DNA of 64,000 bases from Butyricimonas muris (GTDB lineage Bacteria; Bacteroidota; Bacteroidia; Bacteroidales; Marinifilaceae). Under the pieces are notes generated by a model. That model had not been told where the DNA came from, made no database searches, and saw nothing but the letters and a program-made list of their open reading frames with translations. Position numbers and translations under genes: made by a program. Location: contig NZ_JBKEIT010000011.1 in the NCBI RefSeq assembly GCF_046365375.1, positions 1-64,000 on the forward strand, in the 5' to 3' direction. Each line of letters starts with the position of its first letter. The stretch's first letter is position 1. Positions 17,213 to 25,475 of the stretch are shown here, one piece after another.

Positions 17213-18073
17213 CTAATCCTGCTCCCTCATGCGCAGCAGCAACCTGTCTTTCAGGGTGGAGAGGAAGCCCGTGCGGTCTTTGGTCTTGGCTTTTAGTTCC
17301 ATGTAGGTGTGGTAGAAGTCGCCGAGGTCGATGTCGAAAACATATTCAAAATAGGCTACAATCTCCTTTATATCAACCGTTCCCTTGTTCAGACAGCCGC
17401 AGGCGTCCAGTGCGTAGACAAGCTCCACCAACGCCCTTTTCGTCCCCGTCCAGCGCAGCACCTTTCCCGTGAAGCCGTTCTTCACCCGCTTGCGCTGTTC
17501 CCGGCGTTCCAGCTCGTGCAATCGGTTGGTGAGGTATATTTCCAGCAGTTCGTTGGCTAAAATCTTGGCTACCTTGAAGTCGTGACTGGTGCTGAACTGT
17601 GGGTCTGTTTCGTAATAGAAACTGTCCACAATGATTTGTATGTCAGGCTTCCCACGCATGAAATACTGCCTGTCCAAGTAGGTGGCTTTCGTACGGTGGT
17701 ACTGGTAGAACGCCAAGTTCCGCTGGAACGACTTTGAAATCCGGTCGGTTTCCGACAGCAGGTAGTCCCGCTGCACGTCCTCGCTACCGCTGGGGAAGCG
17801 CACCTCTATCTTGTAAACGGTGTTGTAATAGATGATTTTGCTTGCTAAAAGCGGTTTCAGTTCCTTGAAGAAGTGTATTTCTTCTTCCGTGCTGGCGAAC
17901 GGGTAGGAGATTATAAAGGTTTTGAGTTCGCCCAGTATCTCTTGCAGGTAGTCCACGCACAGGCGGCAGAGCGTCAGCGTGTCCGTTGCGGTGTCCTCGT
18001 ATTCCTGTATCTGCCATTCCACTTTTTGAAGCAGTCCGGCGAAGTATGTTTCCAACAGTATCTTATGTTCCAT
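17213..18073 (-). CDS. rteC: RteC family regulator
   Basis: A 286-residue protein of the RteC family, which in CTnDOT activates excision genes in response to the RteA/RteB pathway. Recognisable segments are FFKELKPLLASKIIYYNTVYKIE, LDRQYFMRGKPD and the C-terminal winged-helix-like KRALVELVYALDACGCLNKGTVDIKEIV. The ATG at 18073 (MEHKILLETYF) is preferred to the longer frame, whose first 14 codons do not look like the family. A terminator follows. rteA/rteB and tetQ are not in the window. Confidence 0.88.
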   Translation of the reverse strand: MEHKILLETYFAGLLQKVEWQIQEYEDTATDTLTLCRLCVDYLQEILGELKTFIISYPFASTEEEIHFFKELKPLLASKIIYYNTVYKIEVRFPSGSEDVQRDYLLSETDRISKSFQRNLAFYQYHRTKATYLDRQYFMRGKPDIQIIVDSFYYETDPQFSTSHDFKVAKILANELLEIYLTNRLHELERREQRKRVKNGFTGKVLRWTGTKRALVELVYALDACGCLNKGTVDIKEIVAYFEYVFDIDLGDFYHTYMELKAKTKDRTGFLSTLKDRLLLRMREQD

Positions 18074-18146
18074 AACCTTGTGCTTATCTTTTATGAAGCA
18101 CAAAGTTACGGGCATAAAAAATCTGTTTTATTCTTGATTTTTCACA

Positions 18147-18989
18147 TTACGTTCTTGTAACTGTGCATTTTCTTGTTTCCTGCGCTTTTCTGCGTATTTC
18201 TCCGGGGGTATCTAAAAGATACGCCTTGCAGAAGTCGTTCAGGTTCGATGTCGATGCGAACCCGGTGGTGAACGCCACTTCGGTAAGCGTGAGGTTTGTG
18301 TTCATCAGGTAGTGTTCCACGTCCTTTACCCGTTCCTTTATCACCCATTCCTTAGCCGTGTACCCGGTCATTTTCTTTACCTTTCGCCGGAACGAGCCGT
18401 ATTCCATGCCGCATTTGTCCGCCAGTTGTTCGGCATCATAGACCATGTAGCCTTTCAGACGTACCATTTCGGTGAACGTCTGCCTGCCCAGTTCCGGCAG
18501 CATCCGTTCGGCGTGGCGCAGCTCCTTTTCCGTCACCAGCAGTCGGTTGTCCCTTACCGGGTTTCTCCGCAGCAGGTGGAAAGCGTGGCATACCGTGTTG
18601 TAAACGTTGCAGAGGTACTGCCGTCCCGGTCGCATCCAGTGGAGCGCATCGCAGTAGGCGGTCAGTTCGGGTATGTCGTCCCGCTTGCGGTGCTGTTCCG
18701 CCAGTTCGTCCAGTATGGCGTAACGGGTGGTGGACATACCCAGCAGGATGATGATTGCCTTGTAGTCCTTGTACGCCGCCAGTGTCGGCGTTTCCGGCAG
18801 GCTTTTGAGCGTGTCGCACACGTGGGCGCACAGCCGCCCGTCCTTGCTGAACGGTTCAAGTTCCAAGTAGTTGTCCATTTTCCGGCTGTTGTGCAGCAGC
18901 CATGTTACCTTTTCGTCCAGTTCCTTGCAGGACGCTTCCAGCTCCGCTTCGGGAGCGGGAAGCAATAGTGATGTAATCCGTTGTTCCAT
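18147..18989 (-). CDS. AraC family transcriptional regulator
   Basis: A 280-residue protein with a C-terminal AraC-type double helix-turn-helix (YDAEQLADKCGMEYGSFRRKVKKMTGYTAKEWVIKERV...LTLTEVAFTTGFASTSNLNDFCKAYLLDTPGEIRRK). The N-terminal 170 residues are helical and match no ligand-binding cupin I recognise; this arrangement is common next to rteC in Bacteroidales ICEs. A role in controlling excision or transfer is inferred from position. It lies just downstream of the immunity-like gene block. Confidence 0.83.
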   Translation of the reverse strand: MEQRITSLLLPAPEAELEASCKELDEKVTWLLHNSRKMDNYLELEPFSKDGRLCAHVCDTLKSLPETPTLAAYKDYKAIIILLGMSTTRYAILDELAEQHRKRDDIPELTAYCDALHWMRPGRQYLCNVYNTVCHAFHLLRRNPVRDNRLLVTEKELRHAERMLPELGRQTFTEMVRLKGYMVYDAEQLADKCGMEYGSFRRKVKKMTGYTAKEWVIKERVKDVEHYLMNTNLTLTEVAFTTGFASTSNLNDFCKAYLLDTPGEIRRKAQETRKCTVTRT

Positions 18990-19019
18990 ATCTGAATAAA
19001 TTGATTTGTTTCCTGTACG

Positions 19020-19571
19020 TTACCCGGTAGCCCATAGCCAGACTTTTTGGATTAGCCGCCAAACCACGTGATAAAGGAACATGGCGGCAAGCATAAGAAA
19101 ACCTGCCCGCAGGAAATATTCTTCAATGCGTTGCCAAACGCTCGTTTTTCGTTCGGGCATCAGTATGTCCGCCACTTCCTCAAAGGTCTTGCAGGCGAAA
19201 ATCACTTGCCGGAACTCGTCTGCGCTGTTCCAGCATTCTTCCTTGAACCACCGTGTCTTGGGGTATCGTTCCGATACCAGTTCTTGCAGTTTCCGTAACG
19301 GGAACGGTTCGGGGTTGTCCCCATACTCGTATTCAATGGAAATCACTCGTCCCTGCATCCTGATGCAATATCCCAATATCCCTTGCCACTTCACTTTGTG
19401 CGCTCCCTTTTCAACATATTTCGTCCCGGTTGCATCCACAACAATGTAGTTCTTCCGCTTCTTCAACAACTTGGTATTGGTCGTTGTGTACAGTTCTTCC
19501 TTGCGAAACACGTATATCATGTTGCCTTTGGGGGCAAAACTGAATATCGGGTATTTTAACTTCGTTTTCAT
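19020..19571 (-). CDS. Uncharacterised paralogue A with C-terminal membrane helix
   Basis: A 183-residue protein, clearly related to the neighbour at 19575-20039: both begin MK[TA][KR]LKYPIFSF and share IVVDA[TS]G, Y..K.AH..[KR]W.GI.G, Q...[RL]...RYPKT and N[AS]DEF...F.CK[ST]FEE[LV]A. This copy adds a hydrophobic C-terminal helix (LMLAAMFLYHVVWRLIQKVW). I do not recognise the family; its place beside immunity-type genes suggests an immunity or membrane-protective role, which is inference. There are three bases between the genes, so they are an operon from tandem duplication. Confidence 0.6.
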   Translation of the reverse strand: MKTKLKYPIFSFAPKGNMIYVFRKEELYTTTNTKLLKKRKNYIVVDATGTKYVEKGAHKVKWQGILGYCIRMQGRVISIEYEYGDNPEPFPLRKLQELVSERYPKTRWFKEECWNSADEFRQVIFACKTFEEVADILMPERKTSVWQRIEEYFLRAGFLMLAAMFLYHVVWRLIQKVWLWATG

Positions 19572-19574
19572 CTT

Positions 19575-20039
19575 TCAATACCCCCGCCAAATCTTCAATA
19601 AAATATTTTTAGAGGGGCAACATCTGAACAATTCTGCCAGTTCCTCAAAACTCTTGCATCTGAATACGGTCTTTGTGAATTCATCTGCGTTTTCCCAAAG
19701 CCCGGAACGATATTCTTGTGTTTTTGGGTATCGCTTAACGACAATCTCCTGTAATGTCCGTAAAGTAATGCGGACGGGATTTTCCTCGTATTCATTCTCT
19801 ATTTCAATAATGCCGCACTGCATACCTATAAATCCACGTATGCCTTTCCAGCGGATGAAATGGGCTGATTTTATTGTGTACATCATACCTGAAGCATCTA
19901 CTACAATGTTCTTTTCACGTTTGTTCCGCTTGAACCATGTTATACTTGTGGTATTATATGTATTCTCTTCCCAACAAACATATACCACGTTGTTTCGGGG
20001 AGAGAATGAAAATATCGGGTATTTTAGTCGAGCTTTCAT
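19575..20039 (-). CDS. Uncharacterised paralogue B
   Basis: A 154-residue paralogue of the protein at 19020-19571, about 40% identical by eye, without the C-terminal membrane helix. No known domain was recognised. It lies three bases upstream of its paralogue and ten bases downstream of a small membrane protein gene, with no cassette hairpins between these three genes. They therefore form a conventional block at the distal edge of the cassette array. Confidence 0.58.
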   Translation of the reverse strand: MKARLKYPIFSFSPRNNVVYVCWEENTYNTTSITWFKRNKREKNIVVDASGMMYTIKSAHFIRWKGIRGFIGMQCGIIEIENEYEENPVRITLRTLQEIVVKRYPKTQEYRSGLWENADEFTKTVFRCKSFEELAELFRCCPSKNILLKIWRGY

Positions 20040-20049
20040 TGGGAATAGT

Positions 20050-20247
20050 TTACTGTTTTATAAAAGCAAAATAAAGCAGGGTAACACCTACCACAACCCC
20101 GAAAAAGATACAACTTGTAATATTGAAAGCCCAATCGGGGTAATGGAAATCAAGTTCTTCATAAGGAATGGCGGCTTTCTTTATACATCTGTTCCATACC
20201 CATATCAGAACTTTTCCAAATCTCTTTACTGTGATAAGGCTACTCAT
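20050..20247 (-). CDS. Small membrane protein at the distal end of the array
   Basis: A 65-residue protein (MSSLITVKRFGKVLIWVWNRC) with a C-terminal hydrophobic helix (NITSCIFFGVVVGVTLLYFAF). The start at 20247 lies five bases after the CCATTA end of the last, degenerate hairpin, so it begins like a cassette gene but has no hairpin after it. Function unknown. Confidence is limited by its small size. Confidence 0.45.
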   Translation of the reverse strand: MSSLITVKRFGKVLIWVWNRCIKKAAIPYEELDFHYPDWAFNITSCIFFGVVVGVTLLYFAFIKQ

Positions 20248-20252
20248 ATTGT

Positions 20253-20295
20253 TAATGGTTAGCAGGGAACGGCTTGTCCTTATCAACTTGTTCTA
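20253..20295 (-). repeat. attC-like hairpin 1 (degenerate, distal)
   Basis: Begins TAATGGTTAGCAGGGAACGG like copies 2 and 12 but has lost the pairing second half; flanking ends no longer match. Probably a decayed site at the old end of the array. Confidence 0.65.
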
Positions 20296-20298
20296 ACC

Positions 20299-20889
20299 TC
20301 AAAGTTTATCAGACCGCTTAAATCTGCCGATTGTTTGCGTGCTAATATCAATGTATGGAAGTGTTTTGACTATCTCAATATTTTCAAAGTTCTCACTTCC
20401 AACCATTGCCAATAGAGGGGAATACCCGAAACATTCATCAATGTTAGGCGTTCCGAGTTTCTCTTGTATTACAGGATAATTTTCCAAATCAAACCAACCT
20501 TTCAAGGTGCTTTTATTGAAAATTATTTTATTCAGCAGTAATACGAGATTATCAGGGAGTATTAAATACGTTCCGTATCTGACATTCAGATAAACGATGT
20601 AGTTATTCAGTTTCGGGTTCTTTACGTAGGCAAAGACATCACCGAAAACCGTACACATGAACGGCAGAAACGATTTATCATACTCCATAACATAACAAGA
20701 GTTTAGCACATCTTGGTAATCAGACGGATTTATGATTTTAAGCATCCCGTCACAATAACTGCCCAACCCGACTTCTTGCCATAAAGTAGTCAGTTCGGTA
20801 TAAGACAAATCGGCATATTTAGCAATAAAGGTATCATCTACTGCTTGTCTGATACTATTGAGGTTCTTTTCTAAAAATTTCTCGTACAT
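20299..20889 (-). CDS. T6SS immunity protein Tdi1-like (GAD-like/DUF1851)
   Basis: A 196-residue protein, paralogous to 29003-29587 (both start MYEKFL.KNLN and share FCG/YCDG, VFGDVFAYVK, YIVYLNVRYGT and DECFGYSPLLA-type blocks). The order matches the GAD-like plus DUF1851 layout of Tdi1-type immunity proteins against type VI secretion effectors. It would be cytoplasmic and neutralise an incoming toxin by binding; no cognate toxin is encoded nearby. It is cassette 17 counted from the recombinase, starting 21 bases after hairpin 2. Confidence 0.7.
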   Translation of the reverse strand: MYEKFLEKNLNSIRQAVDDTFIAKYADLSYTELTTLWQEVGLGSYCDGMLKIINPSDYQDVLNSCYVMEYDKSFLPFMCTVFGDVFAYVKNPKLNNYIVYLNVRYGTYLILPDNLVLLLNKIIFNKSTLKGWFDLENYPVIQEKLGTPNIDECFGYSPLLAMVGSENFENIEIVKTLPYIDISTQTIGRFKRSDKL

Positions 20890-20910
20890 ATTTGTGCGCT
20901 TTATGGTTGA

Positions 20911-20954
20911 TAATGGTTAGCAGGAAACGGCTTGTCCGTTATCCTGCGTTGTTA
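20911..20954 (-). repeat. attC-like hairpin 2
   Basis: Outer stem GCAGG/CCTGC, inner stem AACGG/CCGTT, loop CTTGT. Its right flank TTAGCGAAA is complementary to TTTCGCTAA on the left of hairpin 3. The upstream gene (20939) ends inside it. Confidence 0.88.
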
Positions 20955-21502
20955 GCGAAATATTCTATTCTATCCTTTGTTAGTTCTATCAAAATGAAAC
21001 TAAAAGAACAAGCAATCAAAGCCAGTATATAGGATAAAAAATAGCATTTCATATATTTTTTTGTACGCTCTTTTCTGAATTGTTTGAAATAGGAGATATA
21101 CCTATCGTTCTTAAATAGGAATACCTGATTTGGAACATAACACAAGAGAACAAGAAGCAGAAAACTGATAATAAAGTTACTAACGTCACGAAACATAATA
21201 CCATACCAAGAGATATGTGTTATTACCATTACCACGTTCAAAATAGTAAGAATTAGTAATATCATGAAAATGCAAGTTCCACCAATGGATTCTATAAGAA
21301 TAAAAGGGGAAAAATCCTTTTCTCTTTCTTCTGTTCGCTTCACAATATCCAGTGATTGCCAAAAAATATTTTCTTTCTTATAAAACTTCCGTGTGTGTTT
21401 GTTGTCAATCAAGCGGAACAAATCCATTGTATGGAAGCACTTATACAAAAGTGTATGAGTACAATAGTATAATATATTCCAAAAGAGTTCTATTCGTTTC
21501 AT
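20939..21502 (-). CDS. Uncharacterised multi-pass membrane protein (cassette 16)
   Basis: A 187-residue protein with about four hydrophobic segments (near residues 68-92, 97-130 and 155-178) and charged loops. No family recognised. Membrane immunity proteins exist for pore-forming or membrane-targeting toxins, so protection at the inner membrane is a reasonable inference from context. Its last codons (ANNAG, then TAA) are supplied by hairpin 2. It starts 16 bases after hairpin 3. Base composition is clearly AT-richer than the ICE backbone. Confidence 0.6.
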   Translation of the reverse strand: MKRIELFWNILYYCTHTLLYKCFHTMDLFRLIDNKHTRKFYKKENIFWQSLDIVKRTEEREKDFSPFILIESIGGTCIFMILLILTILNVVMVITHISWYGIMFRDVSNFIISFLLLVLLCYVPNQVFLFKNDRYISYFKQFRKERTKKYMKCYFLSYILALIACSFSFILIELTKDRIEYFANNAG

Positions 21503-21518
21503 TTTGATATGCTTTCGC

Positions 21519-21565
21519 TAATGGCTTGGAAAGGAACGCCGTTTAGGGGTTATCTTTCCTTGTTA
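21519..21565 (-). repeat. attC-like hairpin 3
   Basis: Outer stem GGAAAG/CTTTCC, inner stem AACGCC/GGGGTT with one mismatch, loop GTTTA. Right flank TTAGATGT matches ACATCTAA left of hairpin 4. Confidence 0.87.
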
Positions 21566-22158
21566 GATGTTTCTTTGTTTTTCCATTCTTGCATAAGTGA
21601 TAACAAGTCATTAGAATATTCAACCGATGTAATTCTTGGTGTTTTTTCTAATATCCTGTTTTCTTCTGTATGCTTACATAGGTGTAGGAAATAGTCTTTT
21701 AATGAATTTGCAATCTTAATCTGTGATTGTTCATTATCAGAAAAATCATGTGAAATGAAATACACAGATTGTTCACTGATATTTAATGCAATGTAATCAC
21801 CCGGAGTAGCTTCTGCAAACGGCAAGAAATCGTGTCCGAAAATATCCGAATTATTCTCTAATACATCAAGGAGATATAAGGATGCTTCTTGACATAAAGA
21901 GAGGAATTGACCAAACTCTAAGAATGTGGAATTTCCCAGTATGGGAATGTTTGTCGTTACATTAAAACCAACTTCATCATTAAAGCTATATCCCTGATAT
22001 TTTTTTAGGATATTCCACAAAAGTTTGGGAATATCTCTTTTCAGATACTCTTCGATTAATTTAATCTCGTCATTAAATATCCGAGTATCTAATAAGTTCT
22101 CTTGGCTTACATTGTATAGTCCGCCAAGACTATTGAAATGGTTGAATATTGCTTTCAT
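21550..22158 (-). CDS. SMI1/KNR4 (SUKH) family immunity-like protein (cassette 15)
   Basis: A 202-residue protein with the SUKH pattern: an N-terminal helix pair (DEIKLIEEYLKRDIPKLLWNILKKYQGYSFNDE) and the middle strand block FLPFAEATPGDYIALNISEQSVYFISHDF. SUKH proteins are the commonest immunity family for nuclease and other toxins of contact-dependent systems. The frame runs into hairpin 3 and ends NKER, then TAA, inside it. No partner toxin is present, consistent with an orphan immunity role. Confidence 0.68.
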   Translation of the reverse strand: MKAIFNHFNSLGGLYNVSQENLLDTRIFNDEIKLIEEYLKRDIPKLLWNILKKYQGYSFNDEVGFNVTTNIPILGNSTFLEFGQFLSLCQEASLYLLDVLENNSDIFGHDFLPFAEATPGDYIALNISEQSVYFISHDFSDNEQSQIKIANSLKDYFLHLCKHTEENRILEKTPRITSVEYSNDLLSLMQEWKNKETSNKER

Positions 22159-22177
22159 ATTACTTGCATATTACATC

Positions 22178-22222
22178 TAATGGCTAAGCGGGGAACGCTG
22201 TAAGCATTATCACGCTTCGTTA
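22178..22222 (-). repeat. attC-like hairpin 4
   Basis: Outer stem AAGCG/CGCTT, inner AACGCT/AGCATT with one mismatch, loop GTA. Right flank TTATAAAC matches GTTTATAA left of hairpin 5. Confidence 0.87.
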
Positions 22223-22227
22223 TAAAC

Positions 22228-22986
22228 TCAATTTACTTTGCATGATTGGCTTTTATTTACCCACCATTCCTGTTCTTCCACCTCACGAGCCTTTTGTATC
22301 TCGTCCGTTGTCAGATTTTCATTGTGATAGGCATTATATAGATTTTTCCAACCATTCTTACGATATTTCGGTGATACAATCCATTCGCCTGCATCATTAA
22401 ACAGGCAGAAATTTGCAGGAGTATCGGGTATAATCTCATCTGCCCAAGAACAGACTTTTGTCAGTCCCTTTGCGGATTTCCACTTACCCCGATATTCAGA
22501 TAAGTTTAATTTCAGTTCTGCTATTTCATTCCGTCCTTTCTCTATTTGTTGTCCGCTCATCCGATACCCCTGCTTGAAAGAACCGGAGAATGTACCGCTA
22601 TATCGTTTATCTCCGTATTCCGCAAACGAGTAATGCCCATATATGAAACCGTCCAATTCCGTATATTCACTTTTTATCATTTGGGAACAGGAAGAAATGC
22701 TATCTATACAAACTTTTCCCTTAAACGGACAGATTACGGATAATCGGGTACGACTGATACCCTTTATCTCATATTCTCTACTATCCATTTTCCGAGCTTC
22801 GGCAATATGAATATCAATTCGGCTACAATCTTCTCCTAATATGCCAATCATGCTTAAATTGTCAAACAAGCCCGAAAGGTCTTGCTGCAAAATATCCGCT
22901 TTGGGATTTTGTGAATAGGCTACTCCACAAAACCAAAAGAGTAAAAAGATAATGATATGGTATATTTTCTGTTTCATATTTTGCAT
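22228..22986 (-). CDS. Exported uncharacterised protein (cassette 14)
   Basis: A 252-residue protein with a clear signal peptide (MKQKIYHIIIFLLFWFCGVAYSQ, cleavage after SQ likely), so it would act outside the cytoplasm. The mature part has several cysteines and a C-terminal EWIVSPKYRKNGWKNLYNAYHNE block. No family recognised. A periplasmic immunity protein against a cell-wall- or membrane-targeting toxin is a reasonable inference. The first ATG is 22986; the ATG at 22977 gives a better signal peptide and a hairpin-to-start spacing of 18 bases, like its neighbours. Confidence 0.62.
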   Translation of the reverse strand: MQNMKQKIYHIIIFLLFWFCGVAYSQNPKADILQQDLSGLFDNLSMIGILGEDCSRIDIHIAEARKMDSREYEIKGISRTRLSVICPFKGKVCIDSISSCSQMIKSEYTELDGFIYGHYSFAEYGDKRYSGTFSGSFKQGYRMSGQQIEKGRNEIAELKLNLSEYRGKWKSAKGLTKVCSWADEIIPDTPANFCLFNDAGEWIVSPKYRKNGWKNLYNAYHNENLTTDEIQKAREVEEQEWWVNKSQSCKVN

Positions 22987-22995
22987 TACTGTTTA

Positions 22996-23042
22996 TAATG
23001 GCTAAGCGGGGAACGGCGTTAGTCCGTTATCCCGACTTGTTA
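22996..23042 (-). repeat. attC-like hairpin 5
   Basis: Outer CGGG/CCCG, inner AACGG/CCGTT, loop CGTTAGT. Right flank TTACCAATA matches TATTGGTAA left of hairpin 6. Confidence 0.87.
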
Positions 23043-23080
23043 CCAATATTTTTTTAAGTATTAGCCAAAGATTTCTATTC

Positions 23081-23674
23081 CTAATTATTAAGAGCAATCT
23101 CTTTACCAACAAATACGGCATCACCACATTTCATAAAGAAACCATTTTGACCATTGTATTTCCTAAGAGCATAGGGATATGCAACAATTCCTTTTTGTGG
23201 CTTTATGCTAATTTCACAACATCCATGTGATGTTTGGTAAAGCAAAAAAACTTTTTCCCCATGCCTTTTTAAAATGTCATATACCTTATTCTTCCATTCT
23301 TTTTCATCCTTATCTTCAATGTTATATGAATCAGCAATACGACCATTTCTTAAAAAATGGGAATCATTAACATCCGGCTTAGAGCGTAAGAACTGCATTT
23401 GTTCCCTTGCAATACTACCAAAATGGTAATATTCGCCATATTTTTTGTATCTCGTTTTTAATTCTTCCATTGTCATCAAATCAAAATTGACGATAGAGAA
23501 GAAAGAACTTGATGAATTTACAACAGACGTATATAGTCTTTTGCTAATGTCAGCTTCCGAAGAAGGAGAAATATCTAAAAAGAATATATTAGGATTGTAC
23601 CCTCGTAATTCCTCACAAAATTGCTGCTCATCATTTTGAGTCATAAATAACTGAAAATCTCTACTTTTCTCCAT
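23081..23674 (-). CDS. Uncharacterised protein (cassette 13)
   Basis: A 197-residue soluble protein without signal or membrane segments. The C-terminal part (VFLLYQTSHGCCEISIKPQKGIVAYPYALRKYNGQNGFFMKCGDAVFVG) looks like a compact beta-rich domain. No family recognised; an immunity role is suggested only by position. The gap to hairpin 6 (57 bases) is the longest in the array and may carry extra regulatory sequence. Confidence 0.55.
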   Translation of the reverse strand: MEKSRDFQLFMTQNDEQQFCEELRGYNPNIFFLDISPSSEADISKRLYTSVVNSSSSFFSIVNFDLMTMEELKTRYKKYGEYYHFGSIAREQMQFLRSKPDVNDSHFLRNGRIADSYNIEDKDEKEWKNKVYDILKRHGEKVFLLYQTSHGCCEISIKPQKGIVAYPYALRKYNGQNGFFMKCGDAVFVGKEIALNN

Positions 23675-23731
23675 TGTATTTAATTTTGATGATGATAAAA
23701 TCTTTGGCTTACCTTATCGCACTGTTATTGG

Positions 23732-23778
23732 TAATGGCTTGGAAAGGAACACCGTTTAGGGGTTATCTTTCCTTGTTA
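23732..23778 (-). repeat. attC-like hairpin 6
   Basis: Outer GGAAAG/CTTTCC, inner AACACC/GGGGTT with one mismatch, loop GTTTA. Right flank TTAATATT matches AATATTAA left of hairpin 7. Confidence 0.86.
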
Positions 23779-23798
23779 ATATTGTTTTGTTGGGTATT

Positions 23799-24200
23799 TC
23801 AATTTGGTATATACATAAATTTTCCTTTGTAAGAAAACGCACAAATAAAGTATATTACAAAAATCACTAATGTTAGCATGATACAAATCACATTCTTCTT
23901 TTTCTCATTCTTTTCCCGATAAATGCTTCTTCCTATCCTTGCTTTCTTTTCCGACCAAAACAAGAATCCATTAAAGCAATAAATCATTATTATAAAGATG
24001 AAATGTGAACAAGGATGCGCAATATACTTTAGAATTGAGTATTCAAACATCATATTTGTATAAGCTCCCAATAAGCTATATATCATATATATGATAAAAC
24101 TAAAACACACCACAGAAAATGCCTTATTCTGTTCTCTGTCTTTACCAAAGGAATCATAAATAAAGAAAATTGTGTAATACCAATACTTATACCAACTCAT
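23799..24200 (-). CDS. Small multi-pass membrane protein (cassette 12)
   Basis: A 133-residue protein with four predicted membrane segments and a final FVIYFICAFSYKGKFMYIPN. The ATG at 24200 (MSWYKYWYYTIFF) is chosen because the longer frame would read through hairpin 7 into the neighbouring cassette. Starts 14 bases after the hairpin. No family recognised; a membrane immunity protein is inferred from context. Confidence 0.55.
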   Translation of the reverse strand: MSWYKYWYYTIFFIYDSFGKDREQNKAFSVVCFSFIIYMIYSLLGAYTNMMFEYSILKYIAHPCSHFIFIIMIYCFNGFLFWSEKKARIGRSIYREKNEKKKNVICIMLTLVIFVIYFICAFSYKGKFMYIPN

Positions 24201-24214
24201 AACAGATTTAATAT

Positions 24215-24260
24215 TAATGGCTAAGCGGGGAACGCTGTCAAGCGTTATCACGCTTCGTTA
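24215..24260 (-). repeat. attC-like hairpin 7
   Basis: Outer AAGCG/CGCTT, inner AACGCT/AGCGTT, loop GTCA. Identical to hairpin 10. Right flank TTATCTATA matches TATAGATAA left of hairpin 8. Contains the stop codon of the gene at 24248. Confidence 0.9.
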
Positions 24261-24700
24261 TCTATATTTTCAACTGAATCAGAATGGAATTTTAGAAGCA
24301 TAAGCCGCATAATATTTTCCTTATCTTCCCAATATTCCTCGTCTATTTTATTCAACTTGGTGATTTCGTTCTCTGTCAAATGTTTGGGAATATCCCATAG
24401 CTCTTGTAATTGGCTGTCATTTTCCAATCTTTGGATGATGCCGTATGCCTGTATAAGAAGTTGTTCTGTATATGTTGCGTTAATTGCTCCCAGTCCTTTG
24501 ATTGCAAGCAAATAAGCATCATATCCCCAATTACAGAAGAATTGAAGAAATCCACCATTATACATTTCAAGTTCCAGCCAATATAATGCGGCGACCATAC
24601 TGTCTGTTTCCCCCATATCTTGATAATTGGGACGAATTTCTGTAAACTTACGTCCAATAGGGGAAAAGGATTGCTCCCAATATTGTTCTAAATTTTCCAT
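24248..24700 (-). CDS. DUF4375 (DMP19-like) protein, copy A (cassette 11)
   Basis: A 150-residue protein with the DUF4375 pattern (YWLELEMYNGGFLQFFCNWGYDAYLLAIKGLGAINA). The family includes the Neisseria DNA-mimic protein DMP19, and many members act as immunity proteins in polymorphic-toxin loci. It is identical in protein and DNA to the gene at 26334-26786. The last residues (NEA) and the TGATAA double stop come from hairpin 7. Together with copy B it shows that gene plus 3' hairpin moves as one unit. Confidence 0.75.
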   Translation of the reverse strand: MENLEQYWEQSFSPIGRKFTEIRPNYQDMGETDSMVAALYWLELEMYNGGFLQFFCNWGYDAYLLAIKGLGAINATYTEQLLIQAYGIIQRLENDSQLQELWDIPKHLTENEITKLNKIDEEYWEDKENIMRLMLLKFHSDSVENIDNEA

Positions 24701-24721
24701 TCTTATTGCTTTTGTTATAGA

Positions 24722-24769
24722 TAATGGTTTGGTGAGGAACAGCGTTTAGCTGTTGGCTCGACCTTGTTA
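24722..24769 (-). repeat. attC-like hairpin 8
   Basis: Outer GGTGAG with CTCGACC (one bulge), inner AACAGC/GCTGTT, loop GTTTA. Right flank TTACCAAC matches GTTGGTAA left of hairpin 9. Confidence 0.87.
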
Positions 24770-24779
24770 CCAACCTTAA

Positions 24780-25409
24780 TTATAATTCAGAGAAATCAAA
24801 AAGATTGAAGAACTTATCAAACTTCTCTTCTGTTCTACATGACAAAAATATTCCGTCATCTGTTGGTGTATTGTCGGCTTTATAGAAATACCAAATCAGA
24901 TTATCTTGATATGCATATATGATTAGAGCATTATATTGCACAACTTTATTCCATTCCTTTTGTACATATTCCAATATAGCAGGATAGGCTTCTTCTTTTT
25001 CAGCTATTCCGCCAAACTCAAAGCCTCCTTGTGCGCAATTATAATACATCGTTAATAGAATAAAATCCATTAATCCAATCGGTTCTGTTATCCAACCTTC
25101 ATCATCACTATACTTAACCCAAATTGTGGTATCATGTATTGTAGTAGCCCATAAACACACTTCTTGATTTTCCGCAAGAAAGATAATCTTTTCACCATCA
25201 GATTGTAATTCGTCTAATGGCAAGAACCGTTGGAACGAAGAAGCCAATACCTCTACTTTTCCAACAGATAAATAAAAATGCTTTAGAGCTTCCGGCATTG
25301 TTAGTCCAAGCATATTTTCAGCCTGTTTGATTTCATCCGTTGTGTAACCGTCATTTGCAGTTAATTTTCTGCCTAATAACTGTTCTGCTGTTTGAATAAT
25401 GTTCTTCAT
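24780..25409 (-). CDS. SMI1/KNR4 (SUKH) family immunity-like protein (cassette 10)
   Basis: A 209-residue SUKH protein. The typical start is present (YTTDEIKQAENMLGLTMPEALKHFYLSVGK, about 20-50), followed by LPLDELQSDGEKIIFLAENQEVCLWATTI and a C-terminal variable region. SUKH immunity proteins bind and block toxins of contact-dependent or type VI systems. It starts 14 bases after hairpin 9 and stops 10 bases before hairpin 8. No toxin partner is nearby. Confidence 0.75.
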   Translation of the reverse strand: MKNIIQTAEQLLGRKLTANDGYTTDEIKQAENMLGLTMPEALKHFYLSVGKVEVLASSFQRFLPLDELQSDGEKIIFLAENQEVCLWATTIHDTTIWVKYSDDEGWITEPIGLMDFILLTMYYNCAQGGFEFGGIAEKEEAYPAILEYVQKEWNKVVQYNALIIYAYQDNLIWYFYKADNTPTDDGIFLSCRTEEKFDKFFNLFDFSEL

Positions 25410-25423
25410 ATTTTAATTGTTGG

Positions 25424-25469
25424 TAATGGCTAAGCGAGGAACGCTGTCAAGCGTTATCCCGGTTTGTTA
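25424..25469 (-). repeat. attC-like hairpin 9
   Basis: Inner AACGCT/AGCGTT, loop GTCA; outer arm imperfect. Right flank TTAGCAAC matches GTTGCTAA left of hairpin 10. Confidence 0.87.
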
Positions 25470-25475
25470 GCAACT

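Noticed and set aside
23799..24251. Longer start for the cassette-12 membrane protein
   Set aside because: It would translate through hairpin 7 and overlap the neighbouring gene; ATG 24200 matches the spacing of other cassette genes.
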